A stretch of DNA of 6,088 bases from Ilumatobacteraceae bacterium (GCA_023257035.1 JALRDI010000059.1:1-6088), one strand, 5' to 3'; positions 1 to 5,944 are shown, numbered from the stretch's first letter. The notes: a model not told the origin generated them from the sequence alone. Translations and numbers: made by a program.

Positions 1-16
1 TCCATCCGGGCAGTAA

Positions 17-21
17 AGGAG
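17..21 (+). promoter_or_regulatory. Shine-Dalgarno site of purA
   Basis: AGGAG lies 7 bases before the purA ATG at 29, normal spacing. It settles the start between two overlapping ATGs in ATGCATG: the first, at 25, opens a frame that ends after about 13 codons, while the second opens purA. This is the only clear, well-spaced Shine-Dalgarno site in the window; other genes rely on overlap or look leaderless. A TAA at 14-16 could be the stop of an upstream gene, but too little sequence is present to say. Confidence 0.75.
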
Positions 22-28
22 CGTATGC

Positions 29-1309
29 ATGCCTGTCACCGTCGTCGTCGGCGCCCAGTGGGGTGACGAAGGCAAGGCCAAAGTCATTGACCTACTTGCG
101 AAAGAGCACCCTGTTGTTGCTCGTTATCAAGGTGGCCACAACGCTGGCCACACCGTTGTCGTGGGGGAAGAGAAATACGCCCTGCAATTGACGCCGTCCG
201 GCGTGTTCTATGACACGGTGACACCAGTAATTGCGAACGGTGTTGTGGTTGACCTCCCAACTCTGTTCAACGAGATCGACACCCTGACCTCACGAGGGGT
301 CAGTTGCGAGAAGTTGAAGGTGTCAACTCGAGCACATCTCATTTTCCCTTGGCATCAACGTCACGATGCGTTAGCCGAGGAGGGGCGTGGCGAGAACAAA
401 ATCGGAACGACCTTAAAGGGAATCGGCCCCGCGTACGCCGACAAGGCGCGCCGTGTAGGCATCCAAGCTGGCGCCGTTGCAGATATCGATTCGTTTGCAG
501 TAGCCGTTCGTGAGCGCTGTGAGGCCGAGAATGTTCTCATCACTCAAGCGGGTGGAGAGCCAGTCAATGTCGATGACGCCGTTGCTCAGTTCACTGCGTT
601 AGGTATTCGTCTTCAGCCGTACCTATGCGACACGGTGAACTTTCTCCACGATGAGATAGCCGCTGGTTCGCCGATCTTGCTCGAAGGCGCGCAGGCAACA
701 TTCCTCGACCTTGACCACGGCACCTACCCGTATGTGACGTCATCGAACCCGACGGCAGGTGGAGCGTGTGCAGGCACAGGATTAGGCCCCCGCAACATTG
801 ATCGCGTGGTTGGCATTTCAAAGAGTTACACCACCCGAGTCGGCGCTGGACCGTTCCCAACAGAGTTGACTGACGATCTCGGTGACCGGCTTGTCGATAT
901 TGGTCGCGAATTCGGCACGGTGACCGGTCGTCGGCGTCGTGCGGGTTGGCTTGATTGCGTGATGCTTCGTCATGCCGTCCGGCTCAATAGCTTGACTGAA
1001 CTCGCGGTGACCAAACTTGATGTCCTCGACACCTTCGAGACCATTCGCGTGTGCACCGGCTATCGAATTGATGGCCATGAAGTCGCCAATTACCCAGATC
1101 TCCCAGAGGTGCTCGAGCGAGCAGAGCCCGTGTATGCCGAGCTGGATGGATGGCAAAGCAATTCGACATCGGCGAGGACGCCTGACGATCTCCCTCCGCA
1201 GGCCCAAGCCCTTATTCGCCTCATCGAAGAACAAGTGGGCATCCCAGTCAGAATTATTGGTGTCGGCGCCGAACGTGATGACTACGTCTTGTGGGATTCG
1301 CCAGCGTGA
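29..1309 (+). CDS. purA: Adenylosuccinate synthetase
   Basis: Joins IMP and aspartate using GTP to make adenylosuccinate, the first committed step from IMP to AMP, in the cytoplasm. The 426-residue product has normal family length. Visible motifs are the N-terminal GAQWGDEGKAK loop (8-18) with catalytic Asp13, the GGHNAGH segment with catalytic His41, GIGPAYADKARR (131-142) in the IMP region, TTRVGAGPFPTEL (268-280), TGRRRRAGWLD (299-309), and TKLDVLD (328-334) of the guanine-binding region. The start is the ATG 7 bases after AGGAG. The stop TGA overlaps the GTG start of purB, so the two are almost certainly cotranscribed and translationally coupled, matching their consecutive reactions. One oddity: residue 17 is Ala where the usual GDEGKGK signature has Gly. 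The gene otherwise looks intact. Identification is very secure. Confidence 0.98.
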   Translation: MPVTVVVGAQWGDEGKAKVIDLLAKEHPVVARYQGGHNAGHTVVVGEEKYALQLTPSGVFYDTVTPVIANGVVVDLPTLFNEIDTLTSRGVSCEKLKVSTRAHLIFPWHQRHDALAEEGRGENKIGTTLKGIGPAYADKARRVGIQAGAVADIDSFAVAVRERCEAENVLITQAGGEPVNVDDAVAQFTALGIRLQPYLCDTVNFLHDEIAAGSPILLEGAQATFLDLDHGTYPYVTSSNPTAGGACAGTGLGPRNIDRVVGISKSYTTRVGAGPFPTELTDDLGDRLVDIGREFGTVTGRRRRAGWLDCVMLRHAVRLNSLTELAVTKLDVLDTFETIRVCTGYRIDGHEVANYPDLPEVLERAEPVYAELDGWQSNSTSARTPDDLPPQAQALIRLIEEQVGIPVRIIGVGAERDDYVLWDSPA

Positions 1310-2640
1310 TTGATCGCTATCAGACCCCCGAGATGGCATCGGTGTGGTCTGACGCTGCTCGTATGGGCCGGTGGCTTGAAGTTGAACTGCTCGCCACGGA
1401 AGCGCATGCTGCCCTCGGGATTGTTCCAGCCGCAGACGCCGCAGCGTGCCGTGCTTCAGCTCCTGTTGTCGACGACAGTTTTGTTGCGTCAGTAATGGCT
1501 CGTGAGGAAATCACCCAGCATGATGTTGCAGCATTCGTCGATGTCGTTCAGGACGCAATCGGCGGGAGTGCCGGCCCGTGGATCCATTACGGATTGACCT
1601 CCACCGATGTGGTCGATACCGGGCTGTGTTGGGCTATGCGAGATGCGGCTGATCTGTTGCTGGTCGCGGCCGATGAATTGATTGCGCAACTTGTTGCAAC
1701 TGCGAATGCTCATCGTGACACCGTCATGATTGGCCGAACACATGGAGTGCACGCCGAGCCAACCACGTTCGGCGCGAAAGTAGCCCTTTGGGCTCTGCAG
1801 CTTGATCGTGATCGTCGTCGACTTCAGGCAGCTCGGGAGGGCATTGCTGTCATGAAGCTGTCAGGTGCAGTCGGAACGTATTCGAATGTTCCGCCAGAAG
1901 TTGAAGCGCATGTGGGGAACGCCCTTGATCTCACGCCGGTTCCGGCGACACAGGTCATTGCCCGTGATCGTCACGCTGAATTCCTCTGGGCGTGCGCATC
2001 GATTGCGGCGAGCTGCGAGCTCGTTGCGGTTGAACTTCGCCACCTCCAGCGAACCGAGGTAAGTGAAGTTCGCGAGGGTTTTGCTCCGGGTCAAAAGGGA
2101 TCCTCTGCAATGCCTCATAAGCGGAATCCGATTTCTGCCGAAACGATTTCTGGTCTCTCTCGGGTCGTTCGGTCAAATTTGATGGCTGGCCTTCAAGATG
2201 TTGCTCTGTGGCACGAGCGTGATATCTCGCATTCGAGCGTTGAGCGCGTCATCCTCCCGGATTCATCGATGCTGGTGCACTACATGCTGCGCCGTCTCCG
2301 CCGTCTGCTCGAACGACTTGAAGTCGATGCGGAACGTATGGAGGAGAATCTGCATTCGAGTTTTGGCGTGGTGTTCTCGCAGCCCGTGCTGCTCGCGCTT
2401 GTTGCAACAGGACTCACGCGCGATGACGCCTACCGAATTGTGCAACGGAATGCGATGGTCGCCTGGGAGCAACGCCGGCCGTTTAAAGATGTGCTTGCGG
2501 AAGATCAAGAGGTGATGGCTCGCGAGCCGGCCATCGATCTTGATGCAGCGTTTGATCTACGCGCGTCGTTAGAGCACGTGTCAGCGACATTTGCTCACCT
2601 CGACGCCCTGGAGCGGGCGTCGTCTCATCGGTTGGGCTGA
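1306..2640 (+). CDS. purB: Adenylosuccinate lyase
   Basis: Cleaves adenylosuccinate to AMP and fumarate, and SAICAR to AICAR, so it acts twice in purine synthesis; a cytoplasmic enzyme, tetrameric in the family. The GTG at 1306 gives 444 residues starting MIDRYQTPEMASVWSD, which matches the typical family N-terminus; another GTG five codons earlier (1291) is less likely. Visible motifs are THDV-like QHDVAAF with His72, HYGLTSTDVVDT (94-105), GRTHGVHAEP (143-152) with catalytic His146, and the fumarase/lyase superfamily signature GQKGSSAMPHKRNP (262-275) carrying the catalytic serine loop. ERDISHSSVERVILPDS follows downstream, as expected. There is no clear Shine-Dalgarno site; the start overlaps the purA stop as GTGA, which implies coupled reinitiation. 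The stop directly touches the stop of the convergent next gene. Intact, with no oddities in the active site. Confidence 0.98.
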   Translation: MIDRYQTPEMASVWSDAARMGRWLEVELLATEAHAALGIVPAADAAACRASAPVVDDSFVASVMAREEITQHDVAAFVDVVQDAIGGSAGPWIHYGLTSTDVVDTGLCWAMRDAADLLLVAADELIAQLVATANAHRDTVMIGRTHGVHAEPTTFGAKVALWALQLDRDRRRLQAAREGIAVMKLSGAVGTYSNVPPEVEAHVGNALDLTPVPATQVIARDRHAEFLWACASIAASCELVAVELRHLQRTEVSEVREGFAPGQKGSSAMPHKRNPISAETISGLSRVVRSNLMAGLQDVALWHERDISHSSVERVILPDSSMLVHYMLRRLRRLLERLEVDAERMEENLHSSFGVVFSQPVLLALVATGLTRDDAYRIVQRNAMVAWEQRRPFKDVLAEDQEVMAREPAIDLDAAFDLRASLEHVSATFAHLDALERASSHRLG

Positions 2641-3054
2641 TCAGAGCGAGCGTGGAATGCCGGCGCGCTTCAATACGGCCGCATCGACACCAATCTCGCG
2701 CCACGTGACGTACGAGATATGCCGGCGGTTGCTGTAATCGAGAGCGACCTTTACGAACTCGGCTTCTGCAGTTGAAATATCTGCGCCCGAGCCAAGAGCC
2801 TCAAATTCGTCCTGCAAGTCACGGCGTTCCTGCAGCAAAAGAAGTTCATTAAGCGGGTCTGCTGATGACAACTCAACTTCAATCTTGTCGAGCCGCTTTT
2901 GGATGCTTTCAGCGGTCCGCTTGCGGCCGCGCTTCGGCTTTGATGATTTGAGTGCTTCGAGATAATCGCGAACGACTCGGCTTTCATGACGACCCTGAGC
3001 AAGGGCTGCCTTGTGGTCATCGCTCATTGCTGATTTGTCGGACTTACTTGCCAT
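2641..3054 (-). CDS. Conserved hypothetical protein, basic patch plus helical coil
   Basis: I do not recognise a named family, although small proteins with this architecture seem familiar from actinobacteria. The 137 residues run as follows: a polar N-terminus (1-15); a helix with HKAALAQGRHESRVVRDYLEAL (14-35); a strongly basic stretch PKRGRKR (40-46) resembling an AT-hook core; a charged, leucine-rich segment (48-88) with coiled-coil character; and a C-terminal domain ending in SYVTWREIGVDAAVLKRAGI. There is no signal peptide or membrane segment. The basic patch suggests nucleic-acid binding, which is inference only. The ATG at 3054 lies 8 bases after a TAAACT hexamer and has no Shine-Dalgarno site, which fits leaderless expression. 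Met10 (position 3027) is an alternative start. The gene is convergent with purB with no gap. Coding is supported by its length and plausible protein composition; function is unknown. Confidence 0.82.
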   Translation of the reverse strand: MASKSDKSAMSDDHKAALAQGRHESRVVRDYLEALKSSKPKRGRKRTAESIQKRLDKIEVELSSADPLNELLLLQERRDLQDEFEALGSGADISTAEAEFVKVALDYSNRRHISYVTWREIGVDAAVLKRAGIPRSL

Positions 3055-3062
3055 AAAGTTTG

Positions 3063-3068
3063 AGTTTA
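3063..3068 (-). promoter_or_regulatory. Candidate -10 of the hypothetical gene, leaderless type
   Basis: On the minus strand this reads TAAACT, fitting the actinobacterial TANNNT -10 consensus, and it ends 8 bases before the ATG at 3054, where a leaderless transcript would begin. A poor -35 match, TTGTGC (3087-3092), sits 18 bases upstream and overlaps one arm of the inverted repeat. Six-base matches are common in AT-rich DNA, so the main support is position. Confidence 0.4.
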
Positions 3069-3086
3069 GGAAGTTATTTCTTTATC

Positions 3087-3144
3087 GCACAAAATCCAGT
3101 TGTATTTGTAAGAAATGTTGGGAAGTTTTGTTCATATTTTGTGC
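3087..3144. repeat. Inverted repeat GCACAAAAT / ATTTTGTGC
   Basis: Two perfect 9-base inverted arms lie at 3087-3095 and 3136-3144, separated by 40 bases. The octamer CAAAATCC also occurs as a direct repeat at 3090-3097 and 3147-3154, so each arm region carries related sequence. The left arm overlaps the candidate -35 of the leftward hypothetical gene. The layout could be a paired operator that allows looping, but low-complexity AT-rich DNA produces such matches by chance more easily than average sequence. Confidence 0.45.
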
Positions 3145-3304
3145 AGCAAAATCCCAAAAGACACTTCGATTCACCATTTCTCCCGTGCGACTGAAATGAA
3201 CGATGGTCGTTGAGATCGTCAAGACGCCCAGATTGATTGCCCCCTGATGCGTGAGGAACGACGAAATCAGAGCGTTTCTCATACAAAAAAGGGGATGCCC
3301 TTGG

Positions 3305-4135
3305 TTGAATGTCTCAATGTTCGAACTCACTCCGCACGGCCCTGACACCTTTGTTGGCTCTGGTCCGAGATATCCGTGGGGAGGCCTCTACGGCGGACAA
3401 ATTGTTGCTCAGGCTCTTCGTGCTGCGACGCTGACAGCCGATGAAGGGTTTCGGCCACATTCGATCCGGGCATATTTCATTCGACCCGGTGACCACACTG
3501 AGCCAATCCGATATGAGGTGGACCGCATTCGAAATGGCCGCTCGTTCTTAACTCGAAGGGTCGTTGCACGGCAAGCGATTGGTGCAATTCTCAATGCGGA
3601 ATGTTCGTTTCAGCGTCCAAAGGATGCGGTCGATTTGCAAACGATCGAGATGCCGAATGTTCCTGGGCCAGAATCACTTGAGGAAAGTTCATTTACACGG
3701 CGATTTGATCGTTGTTTCGTCCCTGATGATCAAGTGCGGGCTGCCCCTCGAACGGGAGCTGGACGCGTCACTGCGTGGATCAAAGTAAATGACCATGATC
3801 TCGTCAACAACGAATCACCTGATGCAGAACTCATGCATCAATGCTGGCTTGCATACACATCTGATGACCTCGCTACCGACACGGTTCGTGCAGCTGCGAT
3901 TCAAGGAACCGATGTAGATCGTGAGAACTGGAAAGGTGTCAGTCTCGACCACACCATTTGGTTCCATCGGCCAATGCGCTCAGATGTATGGCATCTGCAT
4001 GACTTCACCTGTCACCACTTCACCGCCTCGAGAGGCCTCGCAGTTGGACACGTATTCACGGCAAGTGGTGAACACGTAGCGACCGTTGCGCAAGAAGTGT
4101 TGTTACGCGATATCCGCCTAAGGCCAAGTACGTGA
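3305..4135 (+). CDS. Acyl-CoA thioesterase II (TesB-like, double hotdog)
   Basis: Predicted to hydrolyse acyl-CoA to free fatty acid and CoA in the cytoplasm; the chain-length preference cannot be read from sequence. With the TTG start at 3305 the product has 276 residues, near the usual TesB length (about 280-290). The N-terminal hotdog carries RYPWGGLYGGQIVAQALRAA (22-41) and FRPHSIRAYFIRPGD; the C-terminal hotdog carries LDHTIWFHRP (214-223), HHFTASRG (237-244) and VATVAQEVLLR. Asp215 and Gln263 line up with the Asp and Gln of the TesB Asp/Thr/Gln catalytic triad; the threonine is probably Thr240, less certainly. The start is ambiguous: TTG 3305 is preceded by AAAAGGGG at reasonable spacing, ATG 3317 has no ribosome site but opens right at the domain, and GTG 3251 adds residues unlike the family. 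It is a stand-alone gene, convergent with the oxidoreductase. Function class is secure. Confidence 0.92.
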   Translation: MNVSMFELTPHGPDTFVGSGPRYPWGGLYGGQIVAQALRAATLTADEGFRPHSIRAYFIRPGDHTEPIRYEVDRIRNGRSFLTRRVVARQAIGAILNAECSFQRPKDAVDLQTIEMPNVPGPESLEESSFTRRFDRCFVPDDQVRAAPRTGAGRVTAWIKVNDHDLVNNESPDAELMHQCWLAYTSDDLATDTVRAAAIQGTDVDRENWKGVSLDHTIWFHRPMRSDVWHLHDFTCHHFTASRGLAVGHVFTASGEHVATVAQEVLLRDIRLRPST

Positions 4136-4196
4136 TATTGAGTTTGCTTCTTTGAGGGTTGGCTTCATCTGAAGCAGGTATGGGGCGGTGGGCGAC
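4136..4196. other. Convergent gap, no clear terminator
   Basis: Sixty-one bases separate the stops of the thioesterase and oxidoreductase genes. The only symmetry is GCTTCA-TC-TGAAGC at 4162-4175, a 6-base inverted repeat whose loop is too tight to pair fully and which has no T-run on either strand. It may be a weak bidirectional transcription stop, but I do not call it a terminator. Confidence 0.4.
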
Positions 4197-5135
4197 CTAC
4201 CCGAGTAGTGAGGCGATGAGGTCAAGGTGGTCGAGGTCTGCCAAGTCGAGCACTTGCAGATACACCCGCTCAGCTCCTGCCTCTCTCCACTTGCTCACCG
4301 TCTCGACAAACTGTTCCGTTGTGCCTGCAGCACCGTTCTGACGAAGCTCGTCGGGTTCGCGGCCGATGACTTCCGCCCTTCGCCTGAACTCGTCCTCGTT
4401 GTTGCCGACACATGCCACGAGCGCTGCTGACCAGGTCAAGTCGCTTGGTGCACGTCCGATTGCCTCACATGCCCCACGAACAACGGCAGTTTGTGAAGCG
4501 AATGTGTCGAGGTCGGTGAACGGCATGTTGAATTCAGCGGCGTATTGGGCGGTGAGCGCTGGTGTTCGCTTTGCCCCGCGACCTCCAATGATGATCGGGA
4601 TTCCACCGGCTTGAACTGGCTTTGGAAGCGCTGGCGAGTCGGTCAGTGACCAGTGCTTGCCGGCATAGGAAAATGTCTCGCCATTTGGTGTCCGCCACAT
4701 CCCGTCAACGATTGCGAGCTGTTCGGTGAAACGATCAAATCGTTCACCAAGGGCGGGGAACGGGATTCCGTAGGCAGTGTGCTCGGCTTCGTACCAACCG
4801 GCACCAAGCCCGAGCTCGATTCTTCCACCTGACATCTGGTCGACGTTTGCGACCGAGATAGCAAGCGGGCCGGGGTGACGGAATGTCGCTGCGGTAACAA
4901 GAGTTCCCAGGCGGATAGTTGTTGTATCTCGTGCCAACCCGCCGAGCGTGACCCATGCATCGCTCGGTCCGGGCTCGCCGCTTACCGAGCCCATCTTCAG
5001 GTAGTGGTCAGAACGAAAGAAGGCCCCAAATCCGAGGGTCTCGGCGCGCAATGCCACGGCGAGAAGATCGTCGTATGTCGCGCCCTGCTGAGGCTCGGTG
5101 AAGATTCGGTATGGAGTAAGTGCGGTCGTTGTCAC
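4197..5135 (-). CDS. LLM-class F420-dependent oxidoreductase
   Basis: A luciferase-like TIM-barrel flavin/deazaflavin enzyme; such proteins in actinobacteria usually use coenzyme F420, but the substrate is unknown. The GTG at 5135 gives 312 residues starting MTTTALTPYRIFTEPQQG. Visible features are FFRSDHYLKMG (39-49), DTTTIRLGTLVTAATFRHPGPLA (70-92), the family hallmark SGGRIELGLGAGWYEAEH (102-119), PFPALGERFDR (125-135), SPALPKPVQ (167-175) and the strand IPIIIGGRG (179-187). The cofactor choice is inferred from family resemblance. The frame stays open to 5582, antisense to pyrE, but the protein resemblance begins only near TPYRIFTEP. GTG 5135 is preferred because a TATGTT hexamer lies exactly 7 bases upstream, as in leaderless genes; ATG 5147 is the alternative and adds MFGD. 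Neither has a useful Shine-Dalgarno site. It is divergent from pyrE with about 46 bases between starts. Confidence 0.93.
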   Translation of the reverse strand: MTTTALTPYRIFTEPQQGATYDDLLAVALRAETLGFGAFFRSDHYLKMGSVSGEPGPSDAWVTLGGLARDTTTIRLGTLVTAATFRHPGPLAISVANVDQMSGGRIELGLGAGWYEAEHTAYGIPFPALGERFDRFTEQLAIVDGMWRTPNGETFSYAGKHWSLTDSPALPKPVQAGGIPIIIGGRGAKRTPALTAQYAAEFNMPFTDLDTFASQTAVVRGACEAIGRAPSDLTWSAALVACVGNNEDEFRRRAEVIGREPDELRQNGAAGTTEQFVETVSKWREAGAERVYLQVLDLADLDHLDLIASLLG

Positions 5136-5142
5136 ATCCCCG

Positions 5143-5148
5143 AACATA
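5143..5148 (-). promoter_or_regulatory. Candidate -10 of the LLM oxidoreductase gene
   Basis: The minus strand reads TATGTT, a TANNNT match, followed by 7 bases and then the GTG at 5135. This places the transcription start at or within a base or two of the start codon. No good -35 is seen; the expected position (about 5166-5171) overlaps the pyrE -10. If ATG 5147 were the true start, this hexamer would be coding instead. Confidence 0.45.
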
Positions 5149-5168
5149 GAGGCTGAGTGCTGTCCGCG

Positions 5169-5174
5169 TAACCT
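5169..5174 (+). promoter_or_regulatory. Candidate -10 of pyrE
   Basis: TAACCT fits TANNNT and is followed by exactly 7 bases before the GTG at 5182, the geometry of a leaderless transcript. The GGAGA at 5176-5180 resembles a ribosome site but is only 1-2 bases from the start codon, too close to work normally. The -35 position (about 5146-5151) has no good match and overlaps the -10 of the divergent gene. Confidence 0.45.
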
Positions 5175-5181
5175 CGGAGAC

Positions 5182-5751
5182 GTGACAGAACCTTCCAACC
5201 TCTCTCCTTCTCGCACTGCGTTACGAGAGCATGTGTTGACACATTCGGTGAAACGCGGTGAGTTCACCTTGAAGAGCGGGGCGAAGAGTTCGTGGTTCCT
5301 CGACACGAAGCAGACCGCTTGCCGGCCCGATGGCATCGTGTTGGTTGCTGAGGCGCTACTTGAGATCCTTCCAGCCGAGGCGACGGCCATTGGCGGTTTG
5401 ACGATGGGCGCTGACCCGGTTGCATTTGGCGTTGCGGCAGTGGCCGCAACAAAAGGTCGGATGTTGAGGAGCTTCAGCGTTCGCAAGGAGGCTAAAGACC
5501 ATGGAGTCACCGGTCGACTTGCGGGCGCATTGCAGCCCGATGACGTTGTCGTCATTGTTGAAGACACGACGACGCGTGGCACGAGTTTGCTCGAGGCGGT
5601 TGAGGTTGTTCAAGCGTTCGGCGCAACGGTGATGCTTGCGAGTGTCATTGTTGACCGGGGTACCACCTGCGCTGATCTCTGTTCGGCGGCGGGTGTTGAT
5701 TACCAGCCGCTCTTAACCGCGACTGATCTCGGATTTGATCCAGGTACATAA
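5182..5751 (+). CDS. pyrE: Orotate phosphoribosyltransferase
   Basis: Transfers phosphoribose from PRPP to orotate, giving OMP, the penultimate step of UMP synthesis; a cytoplasmic enzyme, usually dimeric. The GTG start at 5182 gives 189 residues, normal for the family, beginning MTEPSNLSPSRTALREH. Visible elements are RGEFTLKSGAKSSWFLDTKQT (25-45), the orotate/PRPP region; GGLTMGADPVA (71-81); the flexible catalytic loop RKEAKDHG (101-108), whose lysines and histidine contact pyrophosphate; and the PRPP-binding loop VVIVEDTTTRGTS (123-135). In that loop Arg132 sits where the family usually has Thr (VEDTSTTGGS-like). The frame is open upstream to 5098, but those codons overlap the oxidoreductase gene antisense and add nothing family-like. 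It is divergent from the oxidoreductase gene and convergent with the tRNA operon. No terminator specific to it is seen. Confidence 0.96.
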   Translation: MTEPSNLSPSRTALREHVLTHSVKRGEFTLKSGAKSSWFLDTKQTACRPDGIVLVAEALLEILPAEATAIGGLTMGADPVAFGVAAVAATKGRMLRSFSVRKEAKDHGVTGRLAGALQPDDVVVIVEDTTTRGTSLLEAVEVVQAFGATVMLASVIVDRGTTCADLCSAAGVDYQPLLTATDLGFDPGT

Positions 5752-5770
5752 CCAGTAAGGCTGAACTTTT

Positions 5771-5804
5771 GATGAAAACGGCAACAGGCGCCCGAAGGCG
5801 CCTG
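5771..5804 (-). terminator. Intrinsic terminator of the tRNA operon, UUCG hairpin
   Basis: On the minus strand CAGGCGCC-TTCG-GGCGCCTG forms a perfect 8-bp stem (5785-5792 with 5797-5804) closed by a C(UUCG)G tetraloop, an exceptionally stable RNA loop. It is followed by TTGCCGTTTT, a broken U-rich tract. The stem starts on the base right after the CCA of tRNA-Phe. On the plus strand the stem also forms, but with a CGAA loop and no T-run, so it is mainly a leftward terminator. Confidence 0.75.
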
Positions 5805-5880
5805 TGGTGGTCGAGACCGGCGTCGATCCGGTGACCTTCCGCTTTTCAGGCGGACGCTCTGCCAACTGAGCTACTCGACC
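5805..5880 (-). tRNA. tRNA-Phe (GAA)
   Basis: The minus strand folds as a complete 76-base cloverleaf: acceptor GGTCGAG/CTCGACC, D-arm GCTC/GAGC, anticodon stem TCCGC/GCGGA with loop CTGAAAA (anticodon GAA), T-stem ACCGG/CCGGT, discriminator A and an encoded CCA. All stems pair perfectly. The T-loop is ATCGACG, so position 54 is A (plus-strand T at 5827) instead of the near-universal T. It is the last gene of the Glu-Asp-Phe cluster. Confidence 0.96.
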
Positions 5881-5921
5881 GAGTGCGATATGGAACGGAT
5901 TGCGCACCACATACGCAACGA

Positions 5922-5939
5922 GGCTGCCAAGTGGCAGCC
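5922..5939 (-). repeat. Hairpin between tRNA-Asp and tRNA-Phe
   Basis: GGCTGCCA-AG-TGGCAGCC is a perfect inverted repeat that can form a 7-bp stem with a 4-base loop. In the transcript it starts about 5 bases after the mature 3' end of tRNA-Asp. No T-run follows, so it is not a classical terminator; it may guide tRNA 3' processing or partly attenuate tRNA-Phe synthesis. The rest of the 64-base spacer shows nothing recognisable. Confidence 0.6.
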
Positions 5940-5944
5940 CCGAG

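Larger units (their letters stand above)
3055..3304. other. AT-rich divergent intergenic region
   Basis: This gap separates the leftward hypothetical gene from the rightward thioesterase gene and should hold both promoters. The part at 3061-3180 is about one-third GC, clearly lower than the flanking genes. It contains the repeats and the leftward -10 described separately. For the rightward gene the best -35-like hexamer is TTGAGA at 3210-3215, but no good -10 follows it, so I do not call that promoter. Short reading frames here have no protein-like features. Confidence 0.5.

Noticed and set aside
1..16. 3' end of an upstream gene ending at TAA 14-16
   Set aside because: Only four sense codons would be visible, not enough to support a gene.
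818..1339. 173-codon leftward open frame inside purA
   Set aside because: It is antisense to a strongly supported gene and has no recognisable motif or start signal.
2198..2515. 105-codon rightward frame inside purB
   Set aside because: It has Cys/Arg-rich composition typical of an out-of-frame reading of a coding sequence and lies fully within purB.
3210..3238. Possible thioesterase promoter TTGAGA - 17 bases - TTGATT
   Set aside because: The -35 matches 5 of 6 consensus bases, but the -10 matches only 3 of 6 and its position gives a long leader; too weak to call.
4162..4175. GCTTCA/TGAAGC inverted repeat as a bidirectional terminator
   Set aside because: The stem is short, the loop too tight, and there is no T-run on either strand.
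5148..5582. Upstream extension of the oxidoreductase frame, open for 145 more codons antisense to pyrE
   Set aside because: The added residues are Ser/Thr/Ala-rich with no family resemblance and mirror pyrE codons; homology begins near TPYRIFTEP. A fusion or overlapping gene is not supported.
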